Shown: one piece after another, positions 34,963 through 44,408 of the stretch
Layout: each line of letters begins with the position of its first letter
How positions within the stretch are numbered: position 1 is the first letter of the stretch
From: Diphasiastrum complanatum
Taxonomy: Eukaryota > Streptophyta > Lycopodiopsida > Lycopodiales > Lycopodiaceae
Reading direction: 5' to 3'
Assembly: GCA_029204225.1 (NCBI GenBank)
Contig: CM055113.1
Span: forward strand, 12,450,402 to 12,514,401
Length of the DNA stretch: 64,000 bases
Notes under the pieces: generated by a model
Seen by the model: the letters and a program-made list of their open reading frames with translations, nothing else
What the model was told of the DNA's origin: nothing
Database searches by the model: none
Made by a program: the position numbers and the translations under genes

Positions 34963-37900
34963 CTCCCTCTTCAACTAGTTTTGGCATAGTTTTAACCATA
35001 CTACTATGATCCAACTTTAGAATGATCTCCATCCTAAGTATATGTCTCCTTTCTAAGGTTCTAAAGTATCTGTCATAATTGATATAGAGAATAGTATCCA
35101 AATTGGATGCTTCACTATTTCTTACATCAATTTTACACATCAAGATATAACTAGAACATGAAGAACCAAATAGAATGTGAATGAAATGATTCCTCCATGT
35201 TTCAAACTTTGAACTCTCTGAAAAATTACAGCAACCAAACAATAAATGTGAGTGATGGCCATTTGCTTGCTTGTCCCCTCCAACTTTGTCCTTTCTTGAT
35301 ATGTCTCCACCATAAAACTCCGTGAATGAGCCTCCATCTCCATCTTGCCACAAGAAACCATCAAACCTTGGAAATCCATGAGTAGGTGAGTACATTAATG
35401 ATGCAAATCCATCACAACATGACTCCATAAACCAAGTAGGTTGCACTAGTCCATCTTCAAGATCTACTTGACACAAGAAAATGACCATGAATTCACCAAA
35501 AAATGACAATCTCCAAACATTGGCATCAAGTAACTCAAAACTTGAGAACTTGATCATGGATGAGTGATATAATGAACCTCCAATAGCTTCATTTCCGTCA
35601 GCAAAACCATCCAAGAATTCTAGTACAACTCCAACAATAAGATATTGCAAGACAATGCAGCTAGTTTGTCCATATCTTGACAATTTGCACACATCCACAT
35701 GAAATAGCTCAAACATGAGATAGTACAAGTAAAGTAAACTTGAACAACACTTCCTTGCTGCTCCTTTGACCTTACTTGGGTCTTCAATAATCTAAAAATA
35801 TATATCTATAACATCTTTGCCAATTACCTCTCCTTTGATGCTCTTGACTAGCTCCAAATTGCCACCTTTCCTTTTGTGTTGTTGAAGCCCTTTGAGACCA
35901 ACCTCTTGATTTTCCTCTTGACCATCAAAGTCATTGAACAAACTTTGTTTTCCAGATCCATTACTTGCTTTTCCAGTATGAAAACCATGAGAACCAATAT
36001 CCACTTGCATAGCATTATCTACACAAGAAAATTCTCCAAAACATGTGAGTAAAGCAAACTGAGTCACTTCCACTTGCTTACCTTTCTCTTGATCATCAAA
36101 GATATCAAAGATATGAATATCTTCAGACCTGAACCTCTGGAAATAATCCCTCTCAAACATATGATCAAGATCCAACAAGATCTCATCAATGCTTGATCTC
36201 GAATTTCCACAAAGGTTAGTGAAAACAATGTCACCATCATAAATCAAAAGATAAATTCCAAACTTTCCATCCAGCATGCAGTAGAGTAGGTGAAGATGAG
36301 TATCAAACCTCATAAATCCAGCCTTCTTGAGTCCATAATCAACCTCAATAACCTCACCAATGAGATCTCCCTTTCCTTGAAAAAATTGCCTCTCGATTTG
36401 TTCCATGTAGTCTTCTCCAGCCAACCTTTTGCCATCTCGATCATGAGTGATCAATTCACAATCATAGAATCTTTTGAGTTGATGAAGAGATGTGAGATCC
36501 ATGGCTTGGATCTTCCCAAGAACCAATCTTCCATTGCTCTTTCCTTCATAAGACTCCCTCTTAATGATTGCATCATAAGAAGTAGAAACCTCAAAAACAT
36601 TAGAAGCCATGAAAAAAATGATTGTTACCTTCAACATAAGGATGATTGTAGTACTCTCTTTTTTCAAACAAGAACTTCTACTCAATGTTTTAGGTAATGA
36701 CTCATATGATAATGATTCTTCCTCACTATCATTCACAATGACATCATTCAAAGTACATCCTACTTTGAACTCTTCACATACTTCTCTTCTTCTTGACTTG
36801 TGACTATCTCCCTCACCAAGCCTCTTGATAGAACCATTTGATCTACTCTCTTTATGAAGAAATGTGACTCCACTTGTTGGAAAAATGACTTTCTTGGACT
36901 CATCACAAAAGAATGTAGAAGAACCACCTCCTTCATGAATGCACCTAGCAACATCTTTTGACATATGATCAAAGAAATCATTAACAACAATCTTTTTCAA
37001 GGAAGAACCTTCACCTCCATTGATGAAGTTAGCTCTTTCCTTACCTTTTGCATGCTTGCACTTGCCATGAATAACCTTTGAAACACCATCAATATCCTCA
37101 AGACTAGCCAAGTTAGCACAAAGGTGAACACCTCCAAGAAGCACATTGGATCTCAACCTAGATCTAGCATAAGGAAGCTTTTTAGACTTTGCATAAGATC
37201 CACCAATCTTATTGATGTTAAAAGGTAACTTTGGAAAGTTGAGACCAATCTCCTTTTCCATTCCATCTTTTTTGTTAGCCATAACAAAAGCAACAAGCTT
37301 GAAAAGTCTACCTTGTCTATTGCCCCTAGCAACCAAGATTTCTTCCTTTGTAATGAAGCAAGCATCACCACCAAACTTTACCATGTATCCTTTCTCTATC
37401 ATTTGACCAACACTTAGCAAATTCTTTGAAAGTGAAGGAATGTAAAGAACACCATCAAGTCTTGCTTTCCTATTAGTATAGAGACAAATAGGAATTGAAC
37501 CAATACCTTCAATCACACACTCACCACCATTGGCCATGTGAATTGCTTTCTTGGCTCCATCATACGTGACCAAAGAAGTAAAGAACTCCTTGTGACTAGT
37601 CATGTGTGAACTAGCTCCACTATCAATCCACCATGAATCTTTGTCACCTTCACTTGATATTAGACTTGAAGAACACATCAAAAGAGAATCACGACCACCT
37701 AGATCCTCATCATTAGTAGTAAAGTTGATTTGCTTGCTACCTTCATCTCTTTGCTTCTTCAAACATTCATTTGAAAAATGCCCTTTGATTCCACAATAAA
37801 ATCATTTCAACTTAGACTTATCTTTCTTTTTGCCAAAAGAAGAAGTCTCACCTTGATCTTGCCCTTTAGACCACTTGCCTTTGCCTTTGCCCTTGAACTT

Positions 37901-38536
37901 GCCTTTGATGAACATAGCATCCTCTTCATAATGAGATGTCGATGTAGATCCACCTCCTCTTGATTGAAGCCTATACTCCTCATTCACCAAGATCTCTTGC
38001 AAATCCACAATACTTGGCAAAGTCTTTTGAATAGCAAAACTTTGAACAAGATTAGCATGATCATCCAACAAGCCATTAAGTATAACTTGAACAAGTTCTA
38101 CCTCCTTAATGCTTTCATCGATACATGCTAACTCATCAATGAATGCTTTAACCCTCAAAACAAAAGCATGAGTACTCTCTTCCTTCTTTTGCAAACTTTG
38201 AAAGATTTGACTCCTAAGAGTAAGCACTCTTGATGTAGACTTGGATTCATAAAGCTTCTTCAAAACTTCCCAAGCCTCTAAAGATGATGTGCACTTACCA
38301 ACTTCCTTGAGAAGTTCATTGGTAACATTCATCTTGATCATGTGTAGAGCTCTTTTAGCTCTCTTGTCATATCTCACTTGATCTTGAGGTGCTTGAGGCC
38401 TCTCCTCCACACCTGCAACAGTCTCCATCAACTCATTCATCTCCAATAAGGACTCCATCCTCACCTTCAAAGTAGAATAGTTGATTGAGGTAAGCCTATC
38501 ATTGCTCTCCAACATAAATCCACCACTTGTAGCCAT
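34958..38536 (-). pseudogene. N-family polyprotein: gag, protease and a novel pol-replacing region
   Basis: One frame covers about 1,193 codons with only two internal stops. Codons 1-244 are gag (MATSGGFMLESNDRLTSINY, RALHMIKMNVTNELLKEVGK). Codon 245 is a TGA at the first Cys of the zinc knuckle (LK*FYCGIKGHF). The protease DSGASSHM lies at about codon 305. The trailing SKKLPYARSRLRS near codon 454 echoes the pre-integrase segment SKSHRLPY(T/A)RS of families B and D. The following about 730 codons lack integrase motifs. A part near codons 708-790 is faintly collinear with copia RT (EDYMEQ, GLKKA, RFDTHL, IYLLIYDGDIV), with YDGD where YVDD is expected. A TAG stops the frame at 35792. The frame then continues through the polypurine tract and ends inside the first bases of the LTR. 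Confidence 0.8.
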
Positions 38537-38866
38537 GTTGAAGTGACTTAATCTTCTCTTTCAACCTGTTCCAATGCACAAAGCACTCTCTTGAATGTCA
38601 ACAAATGAACTCAAGAAGAAATCACAAAGATATGGAACCTCTCAAATCTCTTCTAGCACTTCTAACTAGAAAATCAGCACATAGAATAGTGAAATCTTGA
38701 TCAACCTATGATCTATCCTCAATCTAATAATTCTTGCCACTTCCTAAGATTGAAACACACTCAAATGAAGTTCAGTAACCTCACAAACTAGAGATCCAAT
38801 CAAATTTAGGGTTTTGACAAAATCACAAAAAATTGAATATCTCAAATTCTACATGCAATTTCTAAT

Positions 38867-39442
38867 AAATTTTGTTTATTTTTATTTTGCAATCATGATT
38901 TCTATTTTGCTGATGTTTTTGGCCATTACTAATACATGAATGTTCTATTTTGTAGTTTACACTTCCTGAGTACACATCAAGCTAGGTGTACAGATTTAGA
39001 CAAGAAATTATCTTGAGTATACTGGCTAGGGCAAGGCTTCAGCCTCCCATTATTGATGATGGTGCAAAGGATGATGTAGCTATACTAAATTAACATCGGA
39101 ACAAATATACATAGCATAGAACAAAAATACATGTATAGAATTCATAGAAAGATATACATTGATATATCAAATGCTACTCCAGTTTATGAATTTGGGAGCA
39201 CAAAATACATGTACTGATCCCCAACTTGGGCTTTCATCTATTGGATGAAAGAGTGTATACATAGATTTTTACTAAAGTTTATTTGAAACTATTGTTTTCC
39301 ACAATGGTGATTGTTGTAGGTAGATATTTGCAGCATGTTATCAGCTCCTGTCTTTTTCGCATCTGTGACATGGCAAATATTAGTGAATGTGCAATTGTAA
39401 ATGATGACATTTTCTATTATTTTGGCAATAAACATAAAGTAC
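38867..39442. other. Non-coding stretch right of N1
   Basis: AT-rich, without gene or LTR. The expected N1 5' LTR is absent, so this is where the element was truncated. Confidence 0.45.
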
Positions 39443-39976
39443 TTACGAGTCTTTTGTTGATGATAGATATGAAATATGTTGGTAGATTGGTAATAGCATG
39501 AGCTCTATTCTCATAAAATCAAGCTTCCAATGCTCTTCCACCTCAACCATAGTCAAATATTCCTCATTGTAGATAATGCTTATCTCCATTCGGTTTGTGT
39601 GACCATTTAGTTCAAAGTCTTGATCCAGTGGTAGCCATGTACCTTCAATTTTCTTGTATCTCTGGTAGCTAAATGTGAGACTGAGCATTTGCTTTTCGGT
39701 ATGATAATGAAAGATCATTGAGGACTTTTTAATCTTGCATTCTATGTCATTATTTGTTCTACTATCCCACCCTTGATCCATGAGATCTGACAAAGTCTCA
39801 TCTGATAAATCCTTGCAAACAAATAAAGTTGGTGTCCTACGAACACTAGCACTTGAGAAAAAATTAACAAACATATGTAATGCGATAAACCAACTTAGGT
39901 GAACAATTTTCGAGCCTGTGCTTATCTTCATAGCATTTCTGATATTCGTATATTTTGTTGGCTTCATCTTTCTCAT
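39443..39976 (-). CDS. Hypothetical ORF, 177 codons, unknown
   Basis: This is an uninterrupted minus-strand frame starting MRKMKPTKYTNIRNAMKIS. The composition is protein-like (FVCKDLSDETLSDLMDQGWD, MLSLTFSYQRYKKIEGTWLP, NRMEISIIYNEEYLTMVEV), not repeat-like. There is no signal peptide, catalytic motif or known domain that I can name. It may be an exon or fragment of a host gene, or a chance frame. No neighbours support a role. Confidence 0.35.
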   Translation of the reverse strand: MRKMKPTKYTNIRNAMKISTGSKIVHLSWFIALHMFVNFFSSASVRRTPTLFVCKDLSDETLSDLMDQGWDSRTNNDIECKIKKSSMIFHYHTEKQMLSLTFSYQRYKKIEGTWLPLDQDFELNGHTNRMEISIIYNEEYLTMVEVEEHWKLDFMRIELMLLPIYQHISYLSSTKDS

Positions 39977-40379
39977 TGTAAAGAATCACAGACTTGATTG
40001 TAGATCTGGGTCTTGCCATTGTTCTTTTCAAAGTTTGGGCGCCAAAAACTCTCTGATATGATACTTAATTTCAATTTTTCGTATCACATTTAATCTAATG
40101 TAAATGCCAACATAGTCACAGTTACTTCGTATACCATATTTTATGTAACTGTACATACTATATTTCTATAATTGTAACTAGTATGGTTAGAAAATTTCAT
40201 TATACTAACCAGCATAGTCAAGTAAATTTAACTTGAGGTATTGACATCAGGCAGATTAGCACGTGTCGGACAGGAAGAAGAAACCAATGGGATACGTCCA
40301 TGCTGCCTGGACACAAATTTCAAAGTTTTCTATATTGCATTTATATTTTTTAGTTAATTTGAACTACGTTACGTAGATT
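39977..40379. other. Non-coding stretch
   Basis: AT-rich with short dyads (GTAACTGTACATACTA, TAACTAGTATGGTTAG). No gene was seen. Confidence 0.4.
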
Positions 40380-40429
40380 TCAAATCTGTGCATTTGATTG
40401 GGCATGGTGACGATCGAAACTAAAGAAAA

Positions 40430-41045
40430 AACATTGCCATAGATCCCATCCACAAAGAGCAGCAAGTGAGATGATGACTCGAATGCTTGCCATTTTTGCC
40501 ACGGCTACAAAGGTCTCATCATAGTCAATCCCATGTTCTTGAGCATATCCTTTTGCCACTAACCTTGCCTTGTACTTGTTGATAAATCCATCTTGGTTTG
40601 TCTTCACCTTGAAGATCCATTTGCATCCAATAGCTTTCTTGTCCTTAGGTAACTCCACCAATCTCCATGTTCCATTCTTCATAAGAGCTCGATACTTAAG
40701 ATCCATTGCTTGGATCCACTCTTCTTTGTTCCTTGTTTCATCTACACTTGTAGGTTCATCAAAAGAGATTAGGAAAGCAACATAATTTCCATAAACTACT
40801 TGCTTATCCTTTTCATCATAGGATTTAGGAGAGTAGAGGAGATAAATCCAACTCTTGATACTCAAGATCCATTGCTTGGATCCACTCCTCTTCTTTCCTT
40901 GCTTGATTTACACTTGTAGGCTCATCAAAAGAGGTTAGGAAAGCAATATAATTTCCATAAACTACTTGCTTACCCTTTTCATCATATGTGAGCCTTGAAG
41001 GCATTTGTCTTTCCCTTGATGTTCTCCTTGTCCATCATCATCACC
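40430..41045 (-). pseudogene. Copia integrase-RT boundary fragment, family D type, with tandem duplication
   Basis: The frame at 40865-40380 reads EEWIQAMDLKYRALMKNGTW, VELPKDKKAIGCKWIFKVK, NKYKARLVAKGYAQEHGIDYDETF and ALCGWDLWQ, the start of copia RT. Upstream, 40862-41000 repeats 40696-40830: both encode the segment from GNYVAFL through EEWIQAMDL, and both carry CTACTTGCTTA(C/T)CCTTTTCATCATA. The piece is truncated on both sides. It matches 53280-53720 of element D closely. Confidence 0.88.
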
Positions 41046-41089
41046 ATCTAAAGTATGTCGGAAATCTACAGGATCAAAAAATTGAGGTC

Positions 41090-41175
41090 TGATACCATGT
41101 CAAATTTTGGTGGATTAAGAGACGATCGTAGAATATTAGTAGAGGTCTGATAGAGAAATATTCTTTGATACCAAG
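41090..41175 (-). other. Two primer-site-like motifs 75 bp apart (family F)
   Basis: On the minus strand TTGGTATCAAAG (about 41164-41175) and then TGGTATCAGACC (about 41087-41098) both resemble initiator tRNA primer sites next to a family F LTR. The phrase ATCAGACCTC occurs twice, so the second site may come from a small local duplication. Confidence 0.6.
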
Positions 41176-41176
41176 T

Positions 41177-41747
41177 CAGAAATCAATGGAAATGGTGGTG
41201 AGCAGCGAAAGTGGTGAGAAGATGAAGATAGATCGGTAGTGTGTCAATTACCAGATATGAGTTCAAGATGGATCAAATAACTACAATGCGCAATAGAACA
41301 AAAATAGTAGTGTAGAACATAAATGCACTCTTATAATAATCAAAACTAAGTACAAGAGCTTGAAGTTGGTGCTAATCAGTCTTTAGTTGAGTTCGTTGAT
41401 GGCTCACTTCGTGATCCAAAAACTCAACTTGATTATTTATTACAAAACGCCTGCAGGATGATAACCTGAGCATAGCAGCGACTCCAGTAGATCTTCCTTG
41501 ATGATTGGAAGTCAGATGATCAATACATTGAAAGCTAACATTAATCTACTTGATTAACTACATTTTTCCTACAGTAGGTAGCCGTCATTTTTGCCAGAGA
41601 GTTATGTATAAATTTCTACAGACTGTGTAAAAACACTTGTAATTCTACAGACTGTAAAAACACGAGAAAATCTGCAAGATTGGATAAACAAATGGATGAA
41701 GATTAAAACCGATTAGTCGACTAGTAGGAAGGAGAATAATCCAATAG
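41177..41747 (-). repeat. LTR of copia family F, opposite strand
   Basis: On the minus strand it begins TATTGGATTATTCTCCTTC at 41747 (first TG mutated to TA) and matches the 17527 LTR through CTCGTGTTTTTACA. It ends next to a primer-like site at about 41176, which makes it a 5' LTR. The following internal region is not family F but a family D fragment. Confidence 0.75.
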
Positions 41748-42480
41748 CGCAGACAAGATGATAACGACAAGAATTATGTCGTTGACCAGTTGTATAGAGA
41801 GTTTCCAATCCCCTCCTCTAATATGCAGTTTGATCGAAAATGGATGGTGAGCCGCATGGGAGACATGATGAGCCACCACAAATCGGAGATCCGAGATGCG
41901 ATGAAAGCCGGCAGATCTAGGCCATACCACGTGCACAATGAAGACTGGAAGTTTGCAATGAAAGAATTTCAAGAAAATCCAGATCGCTTCAAACAACAAT
42001 GAGAGGCAACTAAGAAGCGACTGGAGATTGCAGGGCCTTCGCACCTGGGTAGCGTCGGCCAAGGTTTTTTTCATGCTCATTTCATTAAGTCCTCACTCAT
42101 ATGTTGAATTTGACATTATCGAAATTCAAATTTTATTTTGCTAATCTTCTTGCACTACCCCAGAGTACTTGTGTATTTTTTTAAATTATAATCACAGTTT
42201 TGTCGGTTCATGCAGAAATATGTCGTAAAGCCGTCTCCCACGAAAGAGGAGTATAAGTATGGATATTCCAACAATATGCTTGAATTATTGGAGAGACAAG
42301 GAGTGAGAATTGATTGGGATGGATATTCTGAGCTATATATGGCTTCAAGATATATTTTAACTTCACTACATTCATCTGGTCTAATCCTCACTTGGCACCA
42401 TTTTCTTAGAGAACTTACTCATCTTCATTGCACGCATGTATTGCAGTCCCAATCTCATGCATCATAGTCACATGAGTCTG
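41748..42480 (+). pseudogene. Fragment resembling a plant transposase-associated gene, low certainty
   Basis: The open piece at 41790-42002 (MYREFPIPSSNMQFDRKWMV, HHKSEIRDAMKAGRSRPYHV, EDWKFAMKEFQENPDRF) continues past a TGA as EATKKRLEIAGPSHLGSVGQG. That layout (DW..F....P.R...K, then K.RL...GPSHLGS.G) recalls the Transposase_24-type segment of plant CACTA/En-Spm elements, which is an inference. A possible GT...AG intron (about 42064-42213) leads into KYVVKPSPTKEEYKYGYS at 42216-42464, but the phases differ by one base. It is truncated on the left by the family F LTR. Confidence 0.4.
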
Positions 42481-42941
42481 ATGCCCATGGGCAGGACGAG
42501 GACGACTCTGTTGGATCTAATTAGGTGTTTCATTCTAGTACACAGGTATGTGAGAGTCATTCCCGACATAGTGGTTAGTTTTGTTTTAAAAAATTCACAA
42601 TGTTGAAGTGCACTCAATTTATGATTCATATATCAAATATAAAATAGCAAATTTATATCACACTAATAAAAAATTCTCTTGCTGGAATTTGTGGACAACA
42701 ATGTTAGCCGGTTAAATTTTAATACATTAGATATTTTTTCTATATAAGATTAAATGGTCAAAATTTATCCAAGTCATTTTGCTATTTATGATCATAATCA
42801 TTTAAATTTTTGGGCAGTAAAATTGCTTATTTTGACTATTGAACGTTAAACTTTTTTAATTAAAAATAAAAATATAGCCAAATAGTGAAAATTAGCCTAA
42901 ATAAATACAACCCATATACCAATTTAAATATAATAATCTAA

Positions 42942-43405
42942 CAGTTGGAGCACAATGGCATAAATCTAATGAAAAAATCTAACTCTTCACTATGAGAAAT
43001 GAATGTTAGAAATAATTCTAAAGTGTTCAGTATGGGAAAAAAAAGATTGCTCTCGAGTAGAGAGAGAAAATCATACATAGAAAACTCAGGTAGAGAGAGA
43101 ATGAGTCCAAAACACCAAAATCTCAATATTCACAATATGGCAAAACATGCCCAGCTTTCCCTACATGAGAGAGACTCGAATTCCTATAGTGGAGTTGCAT
43201 GGAAAGTCCACTTAACTGAACTAATTCACCTACCAGAGATCCACATGTGTAACTGCATGCGTGTATGGTGCATGTACTGCATGTCAACTCATAAAATTGC
43301 CTAGACATGTGTAGATCACTGAAACTACTTTGCATGTTGCATGCACTGATTGCATGTGGCTTGCATGCATACAGTAAGACTTTGCATGCTATCTAAACAT
43401 ATGCA
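42942..43405 (+). mobile_element. Family E LTR fragment inserted in promoter copy 1, with TGCATG-rich part
   Basis: It is absent from promoter copy 2, where the flanks AATAATCTAA and ACATGATC are separated by only about 11 bp. The first 260 bp match 31640-31870 of the family E LTR. The rest (43230-43405) is dense in TGCATG, with about ten copies such as TTGCATGTTGCATGC and GGCTTGCATGCATAC. The insertion therefore came after the duplication or on only one copy. Confidence 0.78.
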
Positions 43406-44010
43406 TGTACACATGATGAAAAGAAAGCAGCCCACTCTCATGAGAATTTATTTGAACCTTTGGATCAATCAAAGGTGCAAGTTCCAAAGGATTACAAATT
43501 TTTTTAATGTTTTCAAAATCTGGTGCTAGTGAAGTGCACCATATGTTTAAAAGTCAAAACATGGTGTGCCCATATGTAGTCTATAATTTATCCTTTTCAC
43601 AAACACCTCTTATACATTGCTTGGCTCTTCTAAAATTTATCCTTTTCACAAATAGCTCTTATAAATTGCTAGGCTGGCATTACACCCAGGAAACTTCACC
43701 CAATGTTCTAAAAGTTTATGTCTCGGCCAGGGTCACGGCCCAAGACCATCACTCGTCACGTAATCAGCTCGTCACCTCGTGCTTAAGTATCATGAGTTGG
43801 GACAGCACAATCCACACGCACTGATACGCACAAGTTTTCCCATCCAAAGTTGTTGCAGGGAGTTCTAAAGAGTGATTAGTGACTGATCGCTTCACTTCCC
43901 AGCTCTCAACAGACAGATTATTCTCTCCTAGCTCTGAGTAGAGTTATTCAGAGACTTTCCCAGCTGCCTTCTCCTGATTTCACGTACAGCTCTTCGGCAG
44001 GTACTATAGT

Positions 44011-44140
44011 CATCTTGGTAAACTCAGGTTCTCTTCGTAAATCGATGCTTTCTCTGATTTTTGTGCAAAATTATCACCTTGGTAAACTCAGGTTCTTTTC
44101 GTAAATCGATGCTTTCTCTGATTTTTGTGCAAAATTATTG
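44011..44140 (+). repeat. 64-bp tandem repeat in the copied leader intron
   Basis: CTTGGTAAACTCAGGTTCT through TTTTTGTGCAAAATTAT occurs twice in a row here (about 44014-44076 and 44079-44141). The BAHD-linked copy has it once, with a remnant-like TCAGGATTTATCACC. Confidence 0.85.
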
Positions 44141-44408
44141 AAGCAAGACATGCCTTGCTGTGAACTGTTAAATGAAGGACAGATAACAGGCTATCAGCGT
44201 AAATTGTATGCCAGAAAATGAAACAAGTCAAGTTCATCAAGTAATCAGGAGGTCATAATAACAATTTTGTTGGTCTTATTTTGCCCAGCATGCAATTGTA
44301 GTTCTATTCTAATCAGTGGTTGGTACTCTGCATTTTCATTTTAGACAGGTGGTATTGCAAATTATGAAGAGTCCACACTACAAATTTCCTCGGCTGAATT
44401 GGAGTAGA

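Larger units (their letters stand above)
34309..38866 (-). mobile_element. Element N1: copia-like element with an unrecognisable pol region
   Basis: Orientation is minus. From right to left it has a leader that breaks at about 38866 (no 5' LTR), gag, zinc knuckle, protease, a long novel open region, a polypurine tract, and a complete 3' LTR ending at 34309. The leader matches 47910-48227 of N2 up to the break. Gag and protease resemble families B and D closely, but normal integrase, RT and RNase H motifs cannot be found. Three other partial copies of the family (N2, N3, N4) are present, so this form has spread. Confidence 0.88.
42672..44408 (+). repeat. Inverted copy of the BAHD gene's promoter and leader (copy 1), no coding region
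   Basis: Read on the plus strand, this matches the minus strand of 61165-59905. Examples are CTCTTGCTGG/CTCTTGCTAAAT at the far end, AATGTTTTCAA near 43505, CACGGCCCAAGACCATCACT, GACTGATCGCTTCACTTCCC and AATTGTAGTTCTATTCTAATC. It ends with CTCGGCTGAATTGGAGTAG at 44408, about 35 bp short of where the acyltransferase ATG would stand. The leader's potential intron signals are kept (CAG|GTACTATAG at 44000/44001, TTTTAGACAG at 44348). A family E LTR piece interrupts it. Confidence 0.93.

Noticed and set aside
36290-36697. Plus-strand 135-codon ORF within N1
   Set aside because: It is antisense to the long N polyprotein frame, which is collinear with N2, so the minus strand is the coding one.
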